This document shows, one piece after another, positions 26,247 to 38,521 of a DNA stretch of 64,000 nt (its first letter is position 1; each line of letters opens with the position of its first letter). The notes beneath the pieces were generated by a model. That model was not told the origin of the DNA. It did no database searches and saw only the letters and a program-made list of their open reading frames with translations. The DNA comes from Acetobacteraceae bacterium (lineage in GTDB: Bacteria; Pseudomonadota; Alphaproteobacteria; Acetobacterales; Acetobacteraceae): contig PLSD01000032.1 of NCBI GenBank assembly GCA_003164135.1, positions 1 to 64,000 on the forward strand, given 5' to 3'. The position numbers and the translations under genes are program-made.

Positions 26247-26993
26247 TTAAGCAATCGCCCGCGCATGGGTATCAACCATGGTGGAGAGCGCGCGCAAATT
26301 GGCATCCGGCTGCACTTCCTGGCGGTGGTCGATAACCATATAGCCACGGCCCCAGTTGGTCTCAATAAAATCCTCAACGCCCATAGCCTGCAGCTTCTTG
26401 CGGATTTTGCAGATGAACACATCGATGATCTTCGGGTTCGGCTCATCCAGCCCGCCGTACAGATGGTCCAGAATAGCCTCCTTGCTCAGCACCACGCCTT
26501 TGCGCAACGCCAGAATTTCAGCGATCTGGTACTCTTTTTTCGTCAGCGTGACCGGTTTGCCCTTCGCGTAGATTTTCTTCGCGTTCATGTTGATTTCAAC
26601 CGAACCAATCCGCAACGCATTTTCCTGAAAACCCCGGCTACGGCGGATGAGGTTCTGTACCTTCATGAAGATTTCCTCGTGCGAGAGGGCATCGACAATC
26701 AGATCGTCAGCCCCGGCTTGCAATATCCGCAGCCGCGCCGCCTCGTTCATGCTCCGGGCCACCGCGACAATCGGCGCGCGCACCCGTGCCAGCCGGAGCT
26801 TACGCACAATGTCCAGATCCCCCATCCGGTCCTCCGACAGCCGTAGCAGCACCACGTCGTAGTCATAGAATTTGACCAGATCGAGGGCCTCCTCCGGGTC
26901 GTTGGTTTCATCGACGATCGCGAGGCGCGACCGCAGAAAGGCGGTCAAAAGGTCTTTTTTATTGGAGATAGTCTCAAAAGATAGTATTTTCAT
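26247..26993 (-). CDS. CtrA-family response regulator with degenerate receiver
   Basis: Encodes 248 residues from MKILSFETISN (strong GGAGG site 5 bases upstream). The C-terminal winged-helix domain is very close to Caulobacter CtrA (LTKKEYQIAEILALRKG, NPKIIDVFICKIRKKL, TNWGRGYMV). The receiver aligns to CtrA without gaps but has lost its chemistry: position 51, the phosphorylated Asp of CtrA, is Arg (LLRLSED), the N-terminal acidic pair is replaced by FETIS, and the conserved Lys (MTKPF) is Asp (IVDALS). It should therefore not be phosphorylated and may be constitutively active or controlled by level or partner. Whether the genome also has a normal CtrA cannot be seen here. Confidence 0.88.
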   Translation of the reverse strand: MKILSFETISNKKDLLTAFLRSRLAIVDETNDPEEALDLVKFYDYDVVLLRLSEDRMGDLDIVRKLRLARVRAPIVAVARSMNEAARLRILQAGADDLIVDALSHEEIFMKVQNLIRRSRGFQENALRIGSVEINMNAKKIYAKGKPVTLTKKEYQIAEILALRKGVVLSKEAILDHLYGGLDEPNPKIIDVFICKIRKKLQAMGVEDFIETNWGRGYMVIDHRQEVQPDANLRALSTMVDTHARAIA

Positions 26994-27017
26994 AGAAGCC
27001 TCCATTACATTGAGGCA

Positions 27018-27046
27018 ACGCTACAACCCCAGGAAGCATTCGTCAA
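27018..27046 (-). promoter_or_regulatory. possible promoter of the CtrA-like gene
   Basis: TTGACG (27041-27046, minus strand) with a 17-bp spacer leads to TAGCGT (27018-27023), about 25 bp upstream of the start codon. The -35 is good and the -10 weak. The surrounding DNA is AT-rich. No clear TTAA-N7-TTAA box was found there. Confidence 0.35.
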
Positions 27047-27240
27047 TAAATTTGTTTAACCTTCGCGCATAACGTGTTAAAATTAAGAATATAGAAACAA
27101 AATCGGCACGCCTGGAGTCGCTGAACCTTCATCCCGAGCAACCAGAGGATGCGCAAAGCCGCGCCGGAGCAGGGTTTTCCGGCCGTAACTTCGTGAAGCA
27201 ACCGGGGTGGCTTCCGCCGCCGCTTTGGTGCTCAACGCAC

Positions 27241-27270
27241 AAAAAAACGGCGCCCATGGCGGGCGCCGTT
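27241..27270 (-). terminator. intrinsic terminator of mscL
   Basis: On the minus strand a perfect 10-bp stem (AACGGCGCCC, loop of 5, GGGCGCCGTT) is followed by a run of seven T. It lies 40 bp after the mscL stop codon and is a classic Rho-independent terminator. Confidence 0.88.
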
Positions 27271-27309
27271 CCAAAACCGCGGCCATAATCCCCTCGCGGG
27301 GATTAAAAA

Positions 27310-27762
27310 TTATTTGGTTTTCAGCAGATCGCGGATTTCGCCAAGCAAAACCTCGGTCGGCGTGGGGCAGGCTGCAACCGGGGCGGGGGCTTTGTGGAGT
27401 TTGGCGATCAGCCGCACCATCCAGAAGATCGCGAAGGCAACAATAGCGAAATTAATCACCGCGTTGAGGAAGACACCGTAATTAATGGTGACGTCACCGG
27501 CCTTCTGCGCATCGGCCAGGGTGAGGGCAGGGGTGCCCTTGAGCACAACGAACAGGTTGGAGAAATCCACGCCGCCCGTAATCAGGCCGATCACCGGGGT
27601 AATGATGTCTTTCACCAGGCTGCCGACAATGCCGATGAACGCCGCGCCAATAACGACGCCAACCGCCAGATCGACGACATTGCCGCGCATGACGAAGGCC
27701 TTGAATTCATCGACCCAGCCAGGTTTCTTGAGCGGTAGCATGGTTTTCAGCAGTTCCGACAT
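27310..27762 (-). CDS. mscL: large-conductance mechanosensitive channel
   Basis: Encodes 150 residues, normal for MscL. The N-terminal helix and first membrane span are diagnostic ([28 protein letters not shown]), followed by the periplasmic loop, the second span ([17 protein letters not shown]) and a C-terminal cytoplasmic helix ([15 protein letters not shown]). The pentamer opens at high membrane tension to release solutes during osmotic downshock. A strong GGAGGAATTGC site precedes ATG, and a terminator follows, so it is a single-gene unit. Confidence 0.96.
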   Translation of the reverse strand: MSELLKTMLPLKKPGWVDEFKAFVMRGNVVDLAVGVVIGAAFIGIVGSLVKDIITPVIGLITGGVDFSNLFVVLKGTPALTLADAQKAGDVTINYGVFLNAVINFAIVAFAIFWMVRLIAKLHKAPAPVAACPTPTEVLLGEIRDLLKTK

Positions 27763-27900
27763 GCAATTCCTCCATGGATGATTAGTTTCTGTAACGGCTT
27801 ACCATAAATGACGGCGTGCGCATGCGCCAGATGCTTCAATTGCGCTGTTGCCCGGCGCGGAGCCGATCTGACACAAGCAGAAGCTATATAGGAGGGCCGG

Positions 27901-28149
27901 ATGCGGAACCGAATCATTTCATTGGGCTTGTTGCTTGTATTAGCCGGTTGCGGCTCCGGCACGGGCCGGCTTTCGGGCACCACGGCGGGCGGTGCGGCGA
28001 CAGGTGCCGTCATCGGCCTGGTTGGCGGGCCGATCGGCGTGGTCGTTGGTGCTGGCATCGGCGCCGGCGTGGGTGCGATGAGTGCCAGCAACACCACGCC
28101 CAAGCAGGTAGACCTCGGCAATGCCCCTTGGGACCGGAGCGGCCAGTAA
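27901..28149 (+). CDS. small glycine-zipper lipoprotein
   Basis: Encodes 82 residues with an AGGAGGG ribosome site. The signal peptide ends in the lipobox LVLAGC. The mature part is a Gly-rich amphipathic hairpin (GGAATGAVIGLVGGPIGVVVGAGIGAGVGAM) and a short polar tail ending in DRSGQ. It is the third glycine-zipper lipoprotein in the window and is unlike the others outside the zipper. Role unknown. accA follows after 74 bp on the same strand but probably has its own promoter. Confidence 0.72.
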   Translation: MRNRIISLGLLLVLAGCGSGTGRLSGTTAGGAATGAVIGLVGGPIGVVVGAGIGAGVGAMSASNTTPKQVDLGNAPWDRSGQ

Positions 28150-28223
28150 TGCGCGTGGGCTTGGCAGCGCGCCAAAAACCCCCTGCTTCCCTCGCCGCAT
28201 ATATGTGCTAAACGCCGGGTCCC

Positions 28224-29177
28224 ATGCGTCAATTCCTGGACTTTGAAAAACCCGTTGCCGAGCTCGAAAACAAGATCGAGGAACTGCGGCGTATGACCCA
28301 GCCCGGCGAGATCAACATCGCCGACGAGGTGGCGCGTCTCTCCGCCAAAGCGGACGGCCAGCTTAAATCCCTCTATTCCAAGCTCACGCCCTGGCAGAAA
28401 ACCCAGGTCGCCCGCCATGCCGAACGGCCAAAAGCTGCCTCGGTCATCGCCGGGCTGATCACCGACTTCACCCCCCTGGCCGGTGACCGCGCCTTTGCCG
28501 ACGACGCCGCGATCATCGGCGGCATGGGCCGCTTCCGCGACCAGGCCGTCATGGTCATCGGCACCGAAAAGGGCACCGACACCGAAAGCCGGATCAAACA
28601 TAATTTCGGCATGGCCAAGCCCGAGGGCTACCGCAAAGCCCGCCGCCTCATGGAACTGGCCGGCCGCTTCAACCTGCCGATCCTCACCTTTGTTGACACC
28701 TCCGGCGCCTTCCCCGGCATCGAGGCAGAAGCGCGCGGCCAGGCGGAAGCCATCGCCCGCGGCATCGAAGGCTGCCTGAGCGCCCCGGTCCCCCTAATCG
28801 CCACCATCATCGGCGAAGGCGGCTCTGGTGGCGCCATCGCGCTCGCGGCCGGCAACGTGGTGCTGATGTTCGAGCACGCCATTTACTCCGTCATCTCCCC
28901 GGAAGGCTGCGCCTCCATCCTCTGGCGCGACGCTGCCCAGGCGCCGGTTGCCGCCGAGGCCATGCGCATCACCGCCCAGGACCTCAAAAAACTCGGCCTG
29001 ATCGACGAAATCGTCCCCGAGCCTTTAGGCGGCGCCCAACGTGACCCGGAAGCGGCACTGGCCTCACTCGGCGACGCTATCGCCCTGGCACTGGCCCCGC
29101 TGAAATTACTCACGCCGGAGGCCCTGAAATCCCGCCGCCGCGACAAATTCCTGGCGATGGGTAAGTTCGGGCTTTAA
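28224..29177 (+). CDS. accA: acetyl-CoA carboxylase carboxyltransferase subunit alpha
   Basis: Encodes 317 residues, the family length. Begins [18 protein letters not shown] as in all AccA proteins. The carboxyl-CoA binding region [32 protein letters not shown] and ASILWRD are intact. It transfers carboxyl from biotin to acetyl-CoA with AccD in fatty-acid synthesis. It overlaps the convergent membrane protein gene by 4 bp at its 3' end. accD, accB and accC are not in this window. Confidence 0.97.
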   Translation: MRQFLDFEKPVAELENKIEELRRMTQPGEINIADEVARLSAKADGQLKSLYSKLTPWQKTQVARHAERPKAASVIAGLITDFTPLAGDRAFADDAAIIGGMGRFRDQAVMVIGTEKGTDTESRIKHNFGMAKPEGYRKARRLMELAGRFNLPILTFVDTSGAFPGIEAEARGQAEAIARGIEGCLSAPVPLIATIIGEGGSGGAIALAAGNVVLMFEHAIYSVISPEGCASILWRDAAQAPVAAEAMRITAQDLKKLGLIDEIVPEPLGGAQRDPEAALASLGDAIALALAPLKLLTPEALKSRRRDKFLAMGKFGL

Positions 29178-29557
29178 GCTTCCCCGTACCGCCCGGTCAC
29201 CAGACTCAACCAGGCCACCAGCCCAAGTGCCGCGCCCAAAATCCCCGTGGTGGCGTTGTAGTTAACCACCGCGGCAATCCCCATTCCCAGCGCCAGCACC
29301 GCCGGCCAGCGTTTGCCCGAGATAAAAGCCGCCAGCCCCAGCGCCAGCGCGGCCCAGCCAAAGCCCTGATAATATTGCAACGTCAGCACCGCATGGCGCG
29401 GCCCGCAGATAACCGGCGCATTGGCGGCGGCGCACATGCCCACGGTGGCGCGCGGCACAATGGCCAGCAGCCGGAAGGCGAACATGCCGCCGCCGATCAT
29501 CGCCACCACCCACAGACCCATCCAATCGTCAGCCGACCAGCGGAAGCTTTTGCTCAT
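29174..29557 (-). CDS. four-span membrane protein of unknown function
   Basis: Encodes 127 residues with about four hydrophobic segments ([72 protein letters not shown]). Two Cys ([14 protein letters not shown]) lie in the loop between spans 1 and 2 and could pair in the periplasm. No known family could be assigned. The divergent neighbour is glyQ. Confidence 0.68.
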   Translation of the reverse strand: MSKSFRWSADDWMGLWVVAMIGGGMFAFRLLAIVPRATVGMCAAANAPVICGPRHAVLTLQYYQGFGWAALALGLAAFISGKRWPAVLALGMGIAAVVNYNATTGILGAALGLVAWLSLVTGRYGEA

Positions 29558-29653
29558 AAGACACTCACCTGTTTAAACTGTAACACCCTGGTTGCTCTCC
29601 GGCCCTTGGGGCCGTATTGCTGCGCAGCATAACGCCTAACCCATACATGGTTC

Positions 29654-30532
29654 ATGACACGCCCCACCACCCCGACGGTACATAAAAGTTTCCAGGACAT
29701 CATTCTCACCCTGCACGGCTTCTGGGCCAGGCAGGGCTGCGTGATTCTGCAACCGTATGACGTGGAAATGGGTGCCGGCACCTTCCACCCCGCCACCACT
29801 TTGCGCGCTTTGGGGCCAAAACCCTGGCGCGCGGCCTATGTGCAGCCCTCCCGCCGCCCCTCTGACGGCCGCTACGGCGAGAACCCGAACCGCCTGCAAC
29901 ATTATTACCAGTACCAGGTCATCGTGAAGCCGAGCCCCGCCGACGCGCAGGAACTGCTGCTGGCCAGCTATGACGCCATCGGCATCGACCGCGCCAAGCA
30001 CGACATACGGTTCGTGGAAGATGACTGGGAAAGCCCCACCCTGGGCGCCTGGGGCCTGGGCTGGGAGGTCTGGTGCGACGGCATGGAAGTCGGCCAGTTC
30101 ACCTATTTCCAGCAGGTCGGCGGCATAGCGGTGGATTTGCCGAGCTTTGAGATGACCTACGGCCTGGAGCGCCTGGCCATGTACGTCCAGGGCGTCGAGA
30201 ACGTCTACGACCTCGACTTCAATGGTGCTGGCGTGAGCTACGGCGACGTCTTCCTGCGCGCCGAAAAAGAATTCTCCGCCCACAATTTTGAGTTCGCCAA
30301 CACCGACATGCTGATCCGCCACTTCGCCGACGCCGAGGCCGAATGCGCCGCTTTGGTAGCCAAATCCCTGGCCCTGCCCGCCTACGACCAGTGCATCAAG
30401 GCCAGCCATCTGTTCAACCTGCTCGACGCCCGCGGCGTCATCTCCGTCGCCGAACGCGCCTCCTACATCGGCCGCGTCCGCAACCTGGCAAAAGCCTGCG
30501 CCGAAGCCTGGGTCGCAGGGGAGACCGTGTAA
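29654..30532 (+). CDS. glyQ: glycyl-tRNA synthetase subunit alpha
   Basis: Encodes 292 residues. The catalytic class II domain is nearly invariant: [64 protein letters not shown] and [29 protein letters not shown]. With the beta subunit it forms the alpha2-beta2 bacterial enzyme. Its TAA stop shares one base with the glyS start (TAATG), so the two are co-translated. Confidence 0.97.
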   Translation: MTRPTTPTVHKSFQDIILTLHGFWARQGCVILQPYDVEMGAGTFHPATTLRALGPKPWRAAYVQPSRRPSDGRYGENPNRLQHYYQYQVIVKPSPADAQELLLASYDAIGIDRAKHDIRFVEDDWESPTLGAWGLGWEVWCDGMEVGQFTYFQQVGGIAVDLPSFEMTYGLERLAMYVQGVENVYDLDFNGAGVSYGDVFLRAEKEFSAHNFEFANTDMLIRHFADAEAECAALVAKSLALPAYDQCIKASHLFNLLDARGVISVAERASYIGRVRNLAKACAEAWVAGETV

Positions 30533-32547
30533 TGGCTGAGTTTTTTCTGGAACTTTTTTCCGAGGAAATCCCGGCGCGGATGCAGGAGGATGCGGCTGAA
30601 AGGCTGTACAATATCTGCAATGGCGTGTGCCAAGGGTTGGCCCCCAAAGACTTTAAAGTGTTTTATGGCCCGCGCCGATTGGCGGTGTCGGTGAATGTTG
30701 CCGAACAAAAACCCGGCCAGGTGAGGGTGGAGCGTGGACCACGCGAAGGCACCCCTGAAATCGCTCTGACTAAGTTTATCGAAAAATTCAACGCGACGCG
30801 TGCCGAAATAGTTACGGATAACGGGTACTTTTGGTTAAACCGCAGCGAGGCACCAATCGCTGCGGTGGATTTGATTTCGTCCACTCTTTCGTCCGCACTG
30901 GCATACTTCTCCTGGCCGAAATCCATGCGCTGGGGCCAGGGAGGCTACTTCACCTGGGTCCGCCCGCTTCGCCGCATTATCTGCCTGCTCGACGGCGAGG
31001 TGCTCCCCATCACCCTCGGCCCCGTCACCGCAAGCAATGAGACCGAAGGCCACCGCATCCACGGCCCCGGCCCCTTCGCCGTTTCCTCCGCCGAGGTCTG
31101 GGAAGAAAAACTCTTCGAGCACCGCGTCATCGCCGACCAGACCGTCCGCCGCCAAAAAATCAAGGACGGCATGGCCGAAAAAGCCGCCGCCCTAAACCTT
31201 ACGGTCGTCCCAGACGAAGCCCTGCTCGACGAAGTCACCGGCCTCGTAGAATGGCCCGTCCCGCTCATCGGCAGCATCGACGAAAAATTCATGGACCTCC
31301 CCTGGGAAGTCCGCGAACTCTCCATGAAGACAAACCAAAAATATTTCGCCCTGCGCGACACCGCGGGCAACCCGGCCCCCTATTTCGCCTTCGTCGCCAA
31401 CCTGGAAGCCTCCGACGGCGGCGCCGCGATTATTTCGGGCAATGAGCGGGTTTTGCGGGCGCGCCTCTCTGATGCGCGGCATTTCTGGGACTTGGACCTA
31501 AAAAAATCGCTCTACGATTTTCTGCCAAAGCTTGAGAGAATCACTTTCCACGCCAAAATCGGTACACAATCGCAGAGAGCTAAGGGGATCGAAGACTTAG
31601 CCGGGACGATTGCTGATTTGCTCGGTGCCGATGGCGATGAAGCCCTTCAGGCTAAAAGAGCTGGTTTGCTGTGCAAGGCCGATCTCGTCACCGGCATGGT
31701 CGGTGAATTCCCAGAGCTGCAAGGCATCATGGGCGGTTATTACGCCGAACAAACTTTCAAAGGCCCGGCTGGCCCGGTTGTTGGGCAAGCGATAAAAACC
31801 CACTACCAACCCAAAGGCCCGTCGGACGCCGTGCCCACCGGCACCGTCGCCATAGCTGTTGCCCTGGCCGACAAGCTCGATACGCTGACCAAATTCCTCG
31901 AAATCAACGAAAAACCCACCGGCTCGGGCGACCCCTACGCCCTGCGCCGTTGCGCGCTCGGCGTCATTCGCATCATTCTAGAAAACGGGTTGCGGCTACA
32001 CCTTAAACCACTCCTGAACTACGACGAAGCCCTGTTCGACTTCATCATCGAACGCCTGCGCGTAAAACTGCGCGGCGAGGGCAAGCGCTTCGACGTACTG
32101 GATGCCGTTCTGGCGGCGGGTGCCGACGATGACCTCGTCCGCCTGATGAAGCGCGTCGAAGCCCTTGGCGACATGCTAGGCACCGAGGACGGCAAGAACC
32201 TGCACGCCGCCTACAAACGCGCCGCCAACATCCTCAAAATCGAAGACGCCAAGGACGGACCGCATGTAGGGATGCCGGAGGGACGGCTTTTACGCGAATA
32301 CGAGGAGCATGCCCTGAGCGACAAGCTCCGTCCGGTGGAGAAGTGCGTTGTGGACCTCCTACGCGTGGAGGATTTTGAAACCTCCATGCAGGAAATGGCC
32401 TCCCTGCGCCCCGCTATCGACGCGTTCTTCCAACATGTAACCGTCAACGACCCCACGCCCGAAATTCGCCAGAATCGTTTGCGATTGCTCGCCCGATTCC
32501 GGGACACCGTTAATATCATCGCTGATTTTTCCAAAATAGAAGGCTGA
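30532..32547 (+). CDS. glyS: glycyl-tRNA synthetase subunit beta
   Basis: Encodes 671 residues from [18 protein letters not shown], the usual start of GlyS. It has the family blocks FYGPRRLAV, MRWG, an HD-like central region (FHAKIGTQSQRAKGIEDL), the YYAEQTFKGPAG motif, SDAVPTGTVAIAVALADKLDTL and GSGDPYALRR, then the C-terminal anticodon-binding domain. The reading frame is open further upstream only as a shadow inside glyQ. Codon use is patchy: about 30537-30940 and 31430-31840 use many T/G-ending codons while the rest is C-rich. Confidence 0.96.
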   Translation: MAEFFLELFSEEIPARMQEDAAERLYNICNGVCQGLAPKDFKVFYGPRRLAVSVNVAEQKPGQVRVERGPREGTPEIALTKFIEKFNATRAEIVTDNGYFWLNRSEAPIAAVDLISSTLSSALAYFSWPKSMRWGQGGYFTWVRPLRRIICLLDGEVLPITLGPVTASNETEGHRIHGPGPFAVSSAEVWEEKLFEHRVIADQTVRRQKIKDGMAEKAAALNLTVVPDEALLDEVTGLVEWPVPLIGSIDEKFMDLPWEVRELSMKTNQKYFALRDTAGNPAPYFAFVANLEASDGGAAIISGNERVLRARLSDARHFWDLDLKKSLYDFLPKLERITFHAKIGTQSQRAKGIEDLAGTIADLLGADGDEALQAKRAGLLCKADLVTGMVGEFPELQGIMGGYYAEQTFKGPAGPVVGQAIKTHYQPKGPSDAVPTGTVAIAVALADKLDTLTKFLEINEKPTGSGDPYALRRCALGVIRIILENGLRLHLKPLLNYDEALFDFIIERLRVKLRGEGKRFDVLDAVLAAGADDDLVRLMKRVEALGDMLGTEDGKNLHAAYKRAANILKIEDAKDGPHVGMPEGRLLREYEEHALSDKLRPVEKCVVDLLRVEDFETSMQEMASLRPAIDAFFQHVTVNDPTPEIRQNRLRLLARFRDTVNIIADFSKIEG

Positions 32548-32558
32548 GGAGCTCTCTC

Positions 32559-35227
<2,669 letters not shown>

Positions 35228-35231
<4 letters not shown>

Positions 35232-35710
35232 TTCCCGCACCCTTCACCGGCTACCGGGGCGAAATCCGCCCCGAGTGGCTGAGTGACGGCATCCCGCACC
35301 TCAACCTCGCCTACTACGTGTTGCTGTTCGACCACGCCTCGAATGCGGTGTTCGACGCCATGGGCATCGACCGCGCCTACATGCACGCCACCGGACGCTC
35401 CTATTTCGTCGCCGAAACGCACGTCGTCTACGAGCAGGAAATGCGGCTCGGGCAAACAGCGGTTGTGGTAACCACCCTGCTGGACGCGGACGAAAAACGC
35501 GTCAACCTCGCGCATGAAATGTTCCGCGAAGGCGAAACCCGGCGGGTATGCCTGCAAGAAATCATGTTCGTGAGCGTAAACCTGCAAACCAGCCGCGCCG
35601 CCCCCTGGGAAGCCGGCGCCATGGACCGCATCAACGCGGCACTGGCAGTTCACAAAACATTACCCCGCCCGGCCAAGCTCGGCCGCAGTATCGCGATTAA
35701 GCGAACTTAA
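35228..35710 (+). CDS. hotdog-fold acyl-CoA thioesterase
   Basis: Encodes 160 residues of the 4HBT/YbgC-like hotdog family. The active-site region is NLAYYVLLFDHASNAVFDAMG with the catalytic Asp, followed by AETHVVYEQEMRLGQTAVV and FREGETRRVCLQEIMFV strands. It hydrolyses an acyl-CoA, but the substrate is unknown. Overlap with the ppdK stop (ATGA) suggests co-translation. The 3' end overlaps the convergent YqaA-like gene by 14 bp. Confidence 0.85.
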
Positions 35711-36275
35711 GAATCAAAAACCCGCCAATAATCCCCACAGCGACCATCCCCGTCACCAGCCCCAGCCGCTTCTCAATAAAATCCCGCGCCGGCTCCCCAA
35801 ACTTCCGCAGCAGCACAGCCTCCAGAAAAAACCGCGCGCCGCGCGTCACCACGCTGGCAAACATGAACATTGGAAAGTTGAACGCCGCGGCTCCCGCCGC
35901 AATCGTCACGATTTTGTAAGGAATCGGCGTCAGCCCCTTAATCAAAATAACCCACACGCCATACTGCGCGAACTTGGCCTGAAACGCCGCGAACGCCGCC
36001 TCGTAATGGTAAAAATGGATAATCGGCTGAGCCAGCTTCGCCAGCAGCAAAAACCCGATCGCATAGCCCAGCGCCCCGCCCATCACGCTGCCCAGCGTGG
36101 TAATTGCCGCCAGCCAGAACGCCTTGCGCGGCTGCGCCAGCGCCATCGGGATCATCAGCGCATCCGGCGGAATGGGAAAAAAGCTGGCCTCCGCGAAGGC
36201 GATGCCGAACAGCCACAGCGGCGCGGTGCGGCGGGCGGAGAGGGCAATGACATGGTCGTAAGTTTTGCGGAGCAT
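35697..36275 (-). CDS. YqaA/DedA-family membrane protein
   Basis: Encodes 192 residues from MLRKTYDHVIALSA, with an AGGG site upstream. It is a SNARE-associated/VTT-domain protein: the re-entrant motif FAEASFFPIPPDALMIPMALA, GSVMGGALGYAIGF and the second half-repeat with KGLTPIPYKIVTIAAGAAAFNFPMFMFAS. The Glu, Pro and Arg (TRGARFF) typical of the family are kept. DedA proteins help recycle undecaprenyl phosphate or flip lipids and support envelope stress tolerance; the YqaA subgroup is uncharacterised. Confidence 0.88.
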   Translation of the reverse strand: MLRKTYDHVIALSARRTAPLWLFGIAFAEASFFPIPPDALMIPMALAQPRKAFWLAAITTLGSVMGGALGYAIGFLLLAKLAQPIIHFYHYEAAFAAFQAKFAQYGVWVILIKGLTPIPYKIVTIAAGAAAFNFPMFMFASVVTRGARFFLEAVLLRKFGEPARDFIEKRLGLVTGMVAVGIIGGFLILKFA

Positions 36276-36326
36276 AGCCCTGCTCTGCCACAAGGGGCAA
36301 AACCGGGCAAATGGCATATTGGTGAC

Positions 36327-37805
36327 CTACACCGGCAGCGTCACGCTCACGCGCAGGCCTTTGCCCCCAAGGTTCTTCAGCGCAATGTCCCCGCCATGCG
36401 CGTGGAAAATATTGCGCGCGATGGAAAGCCCCAACCCGGAGCCGCCCGTCTCCCGGTTACGGCTGGTTTCCAGCCGGCGGAACGGCTCGAACACCGCCTC
36501 CATATCCTCGGGCGCAATGCCGGGTCCGTTGTCTTCGATGTCGATCTGCACAAAGTCTTTCGGCAACAGCCGCAGGGTTATGCGCGCGGCGTCACCATAT
36601 TTCAGTGCATTGCCAACCAGGTTGGTAAACGCGCGTTTTAGCCCGAGCGGCCGCGCGCTTATGGTCAGGTGTTCCGGCCCGCTAAAGCTCAACGCCTCGG
36701 CATGTTCAGGGGCGCCATCGGCGGCCTCGTCCAGAATGGTACGCAGCAACGACGCAAGGTCAATGCGCGTCACCTTCTCGCTGGTGGTAATATCCCGCCC
36801 AAACGCCAGTGTCGCCGCGACCATGGACTCCATCTCGTCCAGATCGGCCAGCATTTTCTGCCGCTGTTCGTCATCCTCCATAAATTCCGCGCGCAGTTTC
36901 AGCCGCGTAATCGGTGTGCGCAAATCATGCCCGATGGCAGTCAGTAAAAACGTGCGGTCCTCGACAAATCGCCGGATGCGCGCCGCCATGGTGTTGAAGG
37001 CAATCGCCGCGGTGACAATCTCCGACGCCCCGGATTCGGGCAGGGCAGGGGCGTTCACCACGTCCCTCCCTAAGCGTTCGGCCGCCTCGGCCAGCGTGCG
37101 CACCGGCACCAGCAATTTACGCACGGCCCAAAAGATCATCACCGCGCCCAGCAGCGTCATCACGATGAAGGCGCTGGCAAACCCCGGCGAGCGCCAGGGT
37201 TTGGGCGGGGCGAGGGGGGAGGTGATGGTGAGCCAGCCGTTGGGGGGCGGTTGCCAGTTAGGACGCGGCATCATCGGCTGGCCACCAGTGGGCGGCGGTG
37301 GCGGCTGCAACTGTCCGCCCGGCGATTGTAACTTGCCGCCCGGCGGCGGCGGGGGCGGCGGCCCGGCATTGGGGGCGCCCGCCATGCCAAAGCTGATAAT
37401 AACGCGCGTCGGCACGCCGCTGCCGCGCACCAGCAGCCCGTGCGGGTGCAGGCCCATGGGGATACCATAGGCGTAAATGCTGGCACGGATAATCTCGCGG
37501 GCAGGCAGCGGCAGGTCGTAAGTCATGTCCCCCGCCGGCGGGGTGGCGCTCAGGGTCAGCGTGTCACCCTTGGGCAACGCCTCCTTGGCCACCAGCGCGG
37601 CACGGTCAGCCGGGGCCGCCAGCGCAATGTGGCGGTAGATTATCACCGCCCGCGTCGCAAAAACCTGCTCCTCCTGAATGCGCTCCAGTTTGATCTGATT
37701 AAGCGTGTGGATCAGCAGGCCGAGTAGCTGTATGCACGCAAACCCGGCCAGAAGGATTAAAATCGTCCGGCCGGCCAGGCTTTTCGGCCAGGCGGAAAAC
37801 TTCAA
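36327..37805 (-). CDS. sensor histidine kinase (EnvZ/RstB-like)
   Basis: Encodes 492 residues. The N-terminal span (ILILLAGFACIQLLGLLIHTL) and a second span (FIVMTLLGAVMIFWAV, about 214-229) enclose a periplasmic sensor region that contains unusual Pro runs (PPPPPPPGG and PPPPPTGGQP). HAMP follows, then the phosphoacceptor His in IGHDLRTPITRLKLR, and an ATPase domain with NLVGNALKYG, DNGPGIAPED and GGSGLGLSIARN. Its partner regulator gene lies directly upstream with a 4-bp overlap, so both are one operon. Ligand unknown. Confidence 0.93.
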   Translation of the reverse strand: MKFSAWPKSLAGRTILILLAGFACIQLLGLLIHTLNQIKLERIQEEQVFATRAVIIYRHIALAAPADRAALVAKEALPKGDTLTLSATPPAGDMTYDLPLPAREIIRASIYAYGIPMGLHPHGLLVRGSGVPTRVIISFGMAGAPNAGPPPPPPPGGKLQSPGGQLQPPPPPTGGQPMMPRPNWQPPPNGWLTITSPLAPPKPWRSPGFASAFIVMTLLGAVMIFWAVRKLLVPVRTLAEAAERLGRDVVNAPALPESGASEIVTAAIAFNTMAARIRRFVEDRTFLLTAIGHDLRTPITRLKLRAEFMEDDEQRQKMLADLDEMESMVAATLAFGRDITTSEKVTRIDLASLLRTILDEAADGAPEHAEALSFSGPEHLTISARPLGLKRAFTNLVGNALKYGDAARITLRLLPKDFVQIDIEDNGPGIAPEDMEAVFEPFRRLETSRNRETGGSGLGLSIARNIFHAHGGDIALKNLGGKGLRVSVTLPV

Positions 37806-38521
37806 CGCCGCTCCACGGGGGTGGAGAGCACATAGCCGCCGCCGCGCACGGTTTTAATAATCTGCGCATGCCGCCCGTCATCCTCCAGCTTGCGCCGCAG
37901 GCGGGAAACGGCAACGTCGATCGCACGGTCGAACGGCCCGGCCTGCCGCCCGCGCAGCAGGTCCAGCAGCATGTCGCGCGTCAGCACGCGGTTGGGGCGG
38001 TCCAGCAGGGCCACCAGCAAATCATACTCACCGCCGGTAATCGCCACCTCCACGCCAGCGGGGTCGAGCAGCCGGCGGCGCGTGGTCTCCAGCACCCAGC
38101 CGGAAAAATGGTAGCTCTGGGCAGCGCCTTCCGGCACGCGGTCTTCGGAATCGCCGGTACGGCGGAGCACGGCGCGGATGCGCGCCAGCAACTCGCGCGG
38201 GTTAAACGGCTTGGTCACATAATCATCCGCCCCCAGCTCCAGGCCGACAATCCGGTCGGTCTCCTCGGCCATGGCGGTGAGCATGATAATCGGCACCTTG
38301 CCCTCGGTGCGCATCCAGCGGGCCAGGTCCAACCCGCTCTCGCCGGGCAGCATCAAATCCAGCACCACCAGTTGGAAATGCCCGTTGGCAAAGGCCCGCC
38401 GCGCCTCCTTGCCGTCGCGCGCCGTGGTCACCCGCAGGCGCTGGCGTTCCAGGAATTTGGCGATAAGCTCGCGTATCTCGCGGTCGTCGTCGACAATAAG
38501 GATATGGGGCAGCGTTTCCAT
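37802..38521 (-). CDS. OmpR/PhoB-family response regulator
   Basis: Encodes 239 residues. The receiver has the acidic pocket (IVDDDRE), the phosphoacceptor Asp55 in LVVLDLMLPGESG and the conserved Lys (DYVTKPFNPRELLARI). The winged-helix domain includes VAITGGEYDLLVALLDRPNRVLTRDML and VSRLRRKLEDDGRHAQIIKTVRGGGYVL. It is intact, in contrast with the CtrA-like protein of this window. The kinase gene follows with an ATGA overlap. Confidence 0.95.
   Translation of the reverse strand: METLPHILIVDDDREIRELIAKFLERQRLRVTTARDGKEARRAFANGHFQLVVLDLMLPGESGLDLARWMRTEGKVPIIMLTAMAEETDRIVGLELGADDYVTKPFNPRELLARIRAVLRRTGDSEDRVPEGAAQSYHFSGWVLETTRRRLLDPAGVEVAITGGEYDLLVALLDRPNRVLTRDMLLDLLRGRQAGPFDRAIDVAVSRLRRKLEDDGRHAQIIKTVRGGGYVLSTPVERR

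Noticed and set aside
27001-27080. CtrA-binding sites (TTAA-N7-TTAA) in the promoter of the CtrA-like gene
   Set aside because: Several TTAA tetramers occur in AT-rich DNA, but none at the required 7-base spacing.
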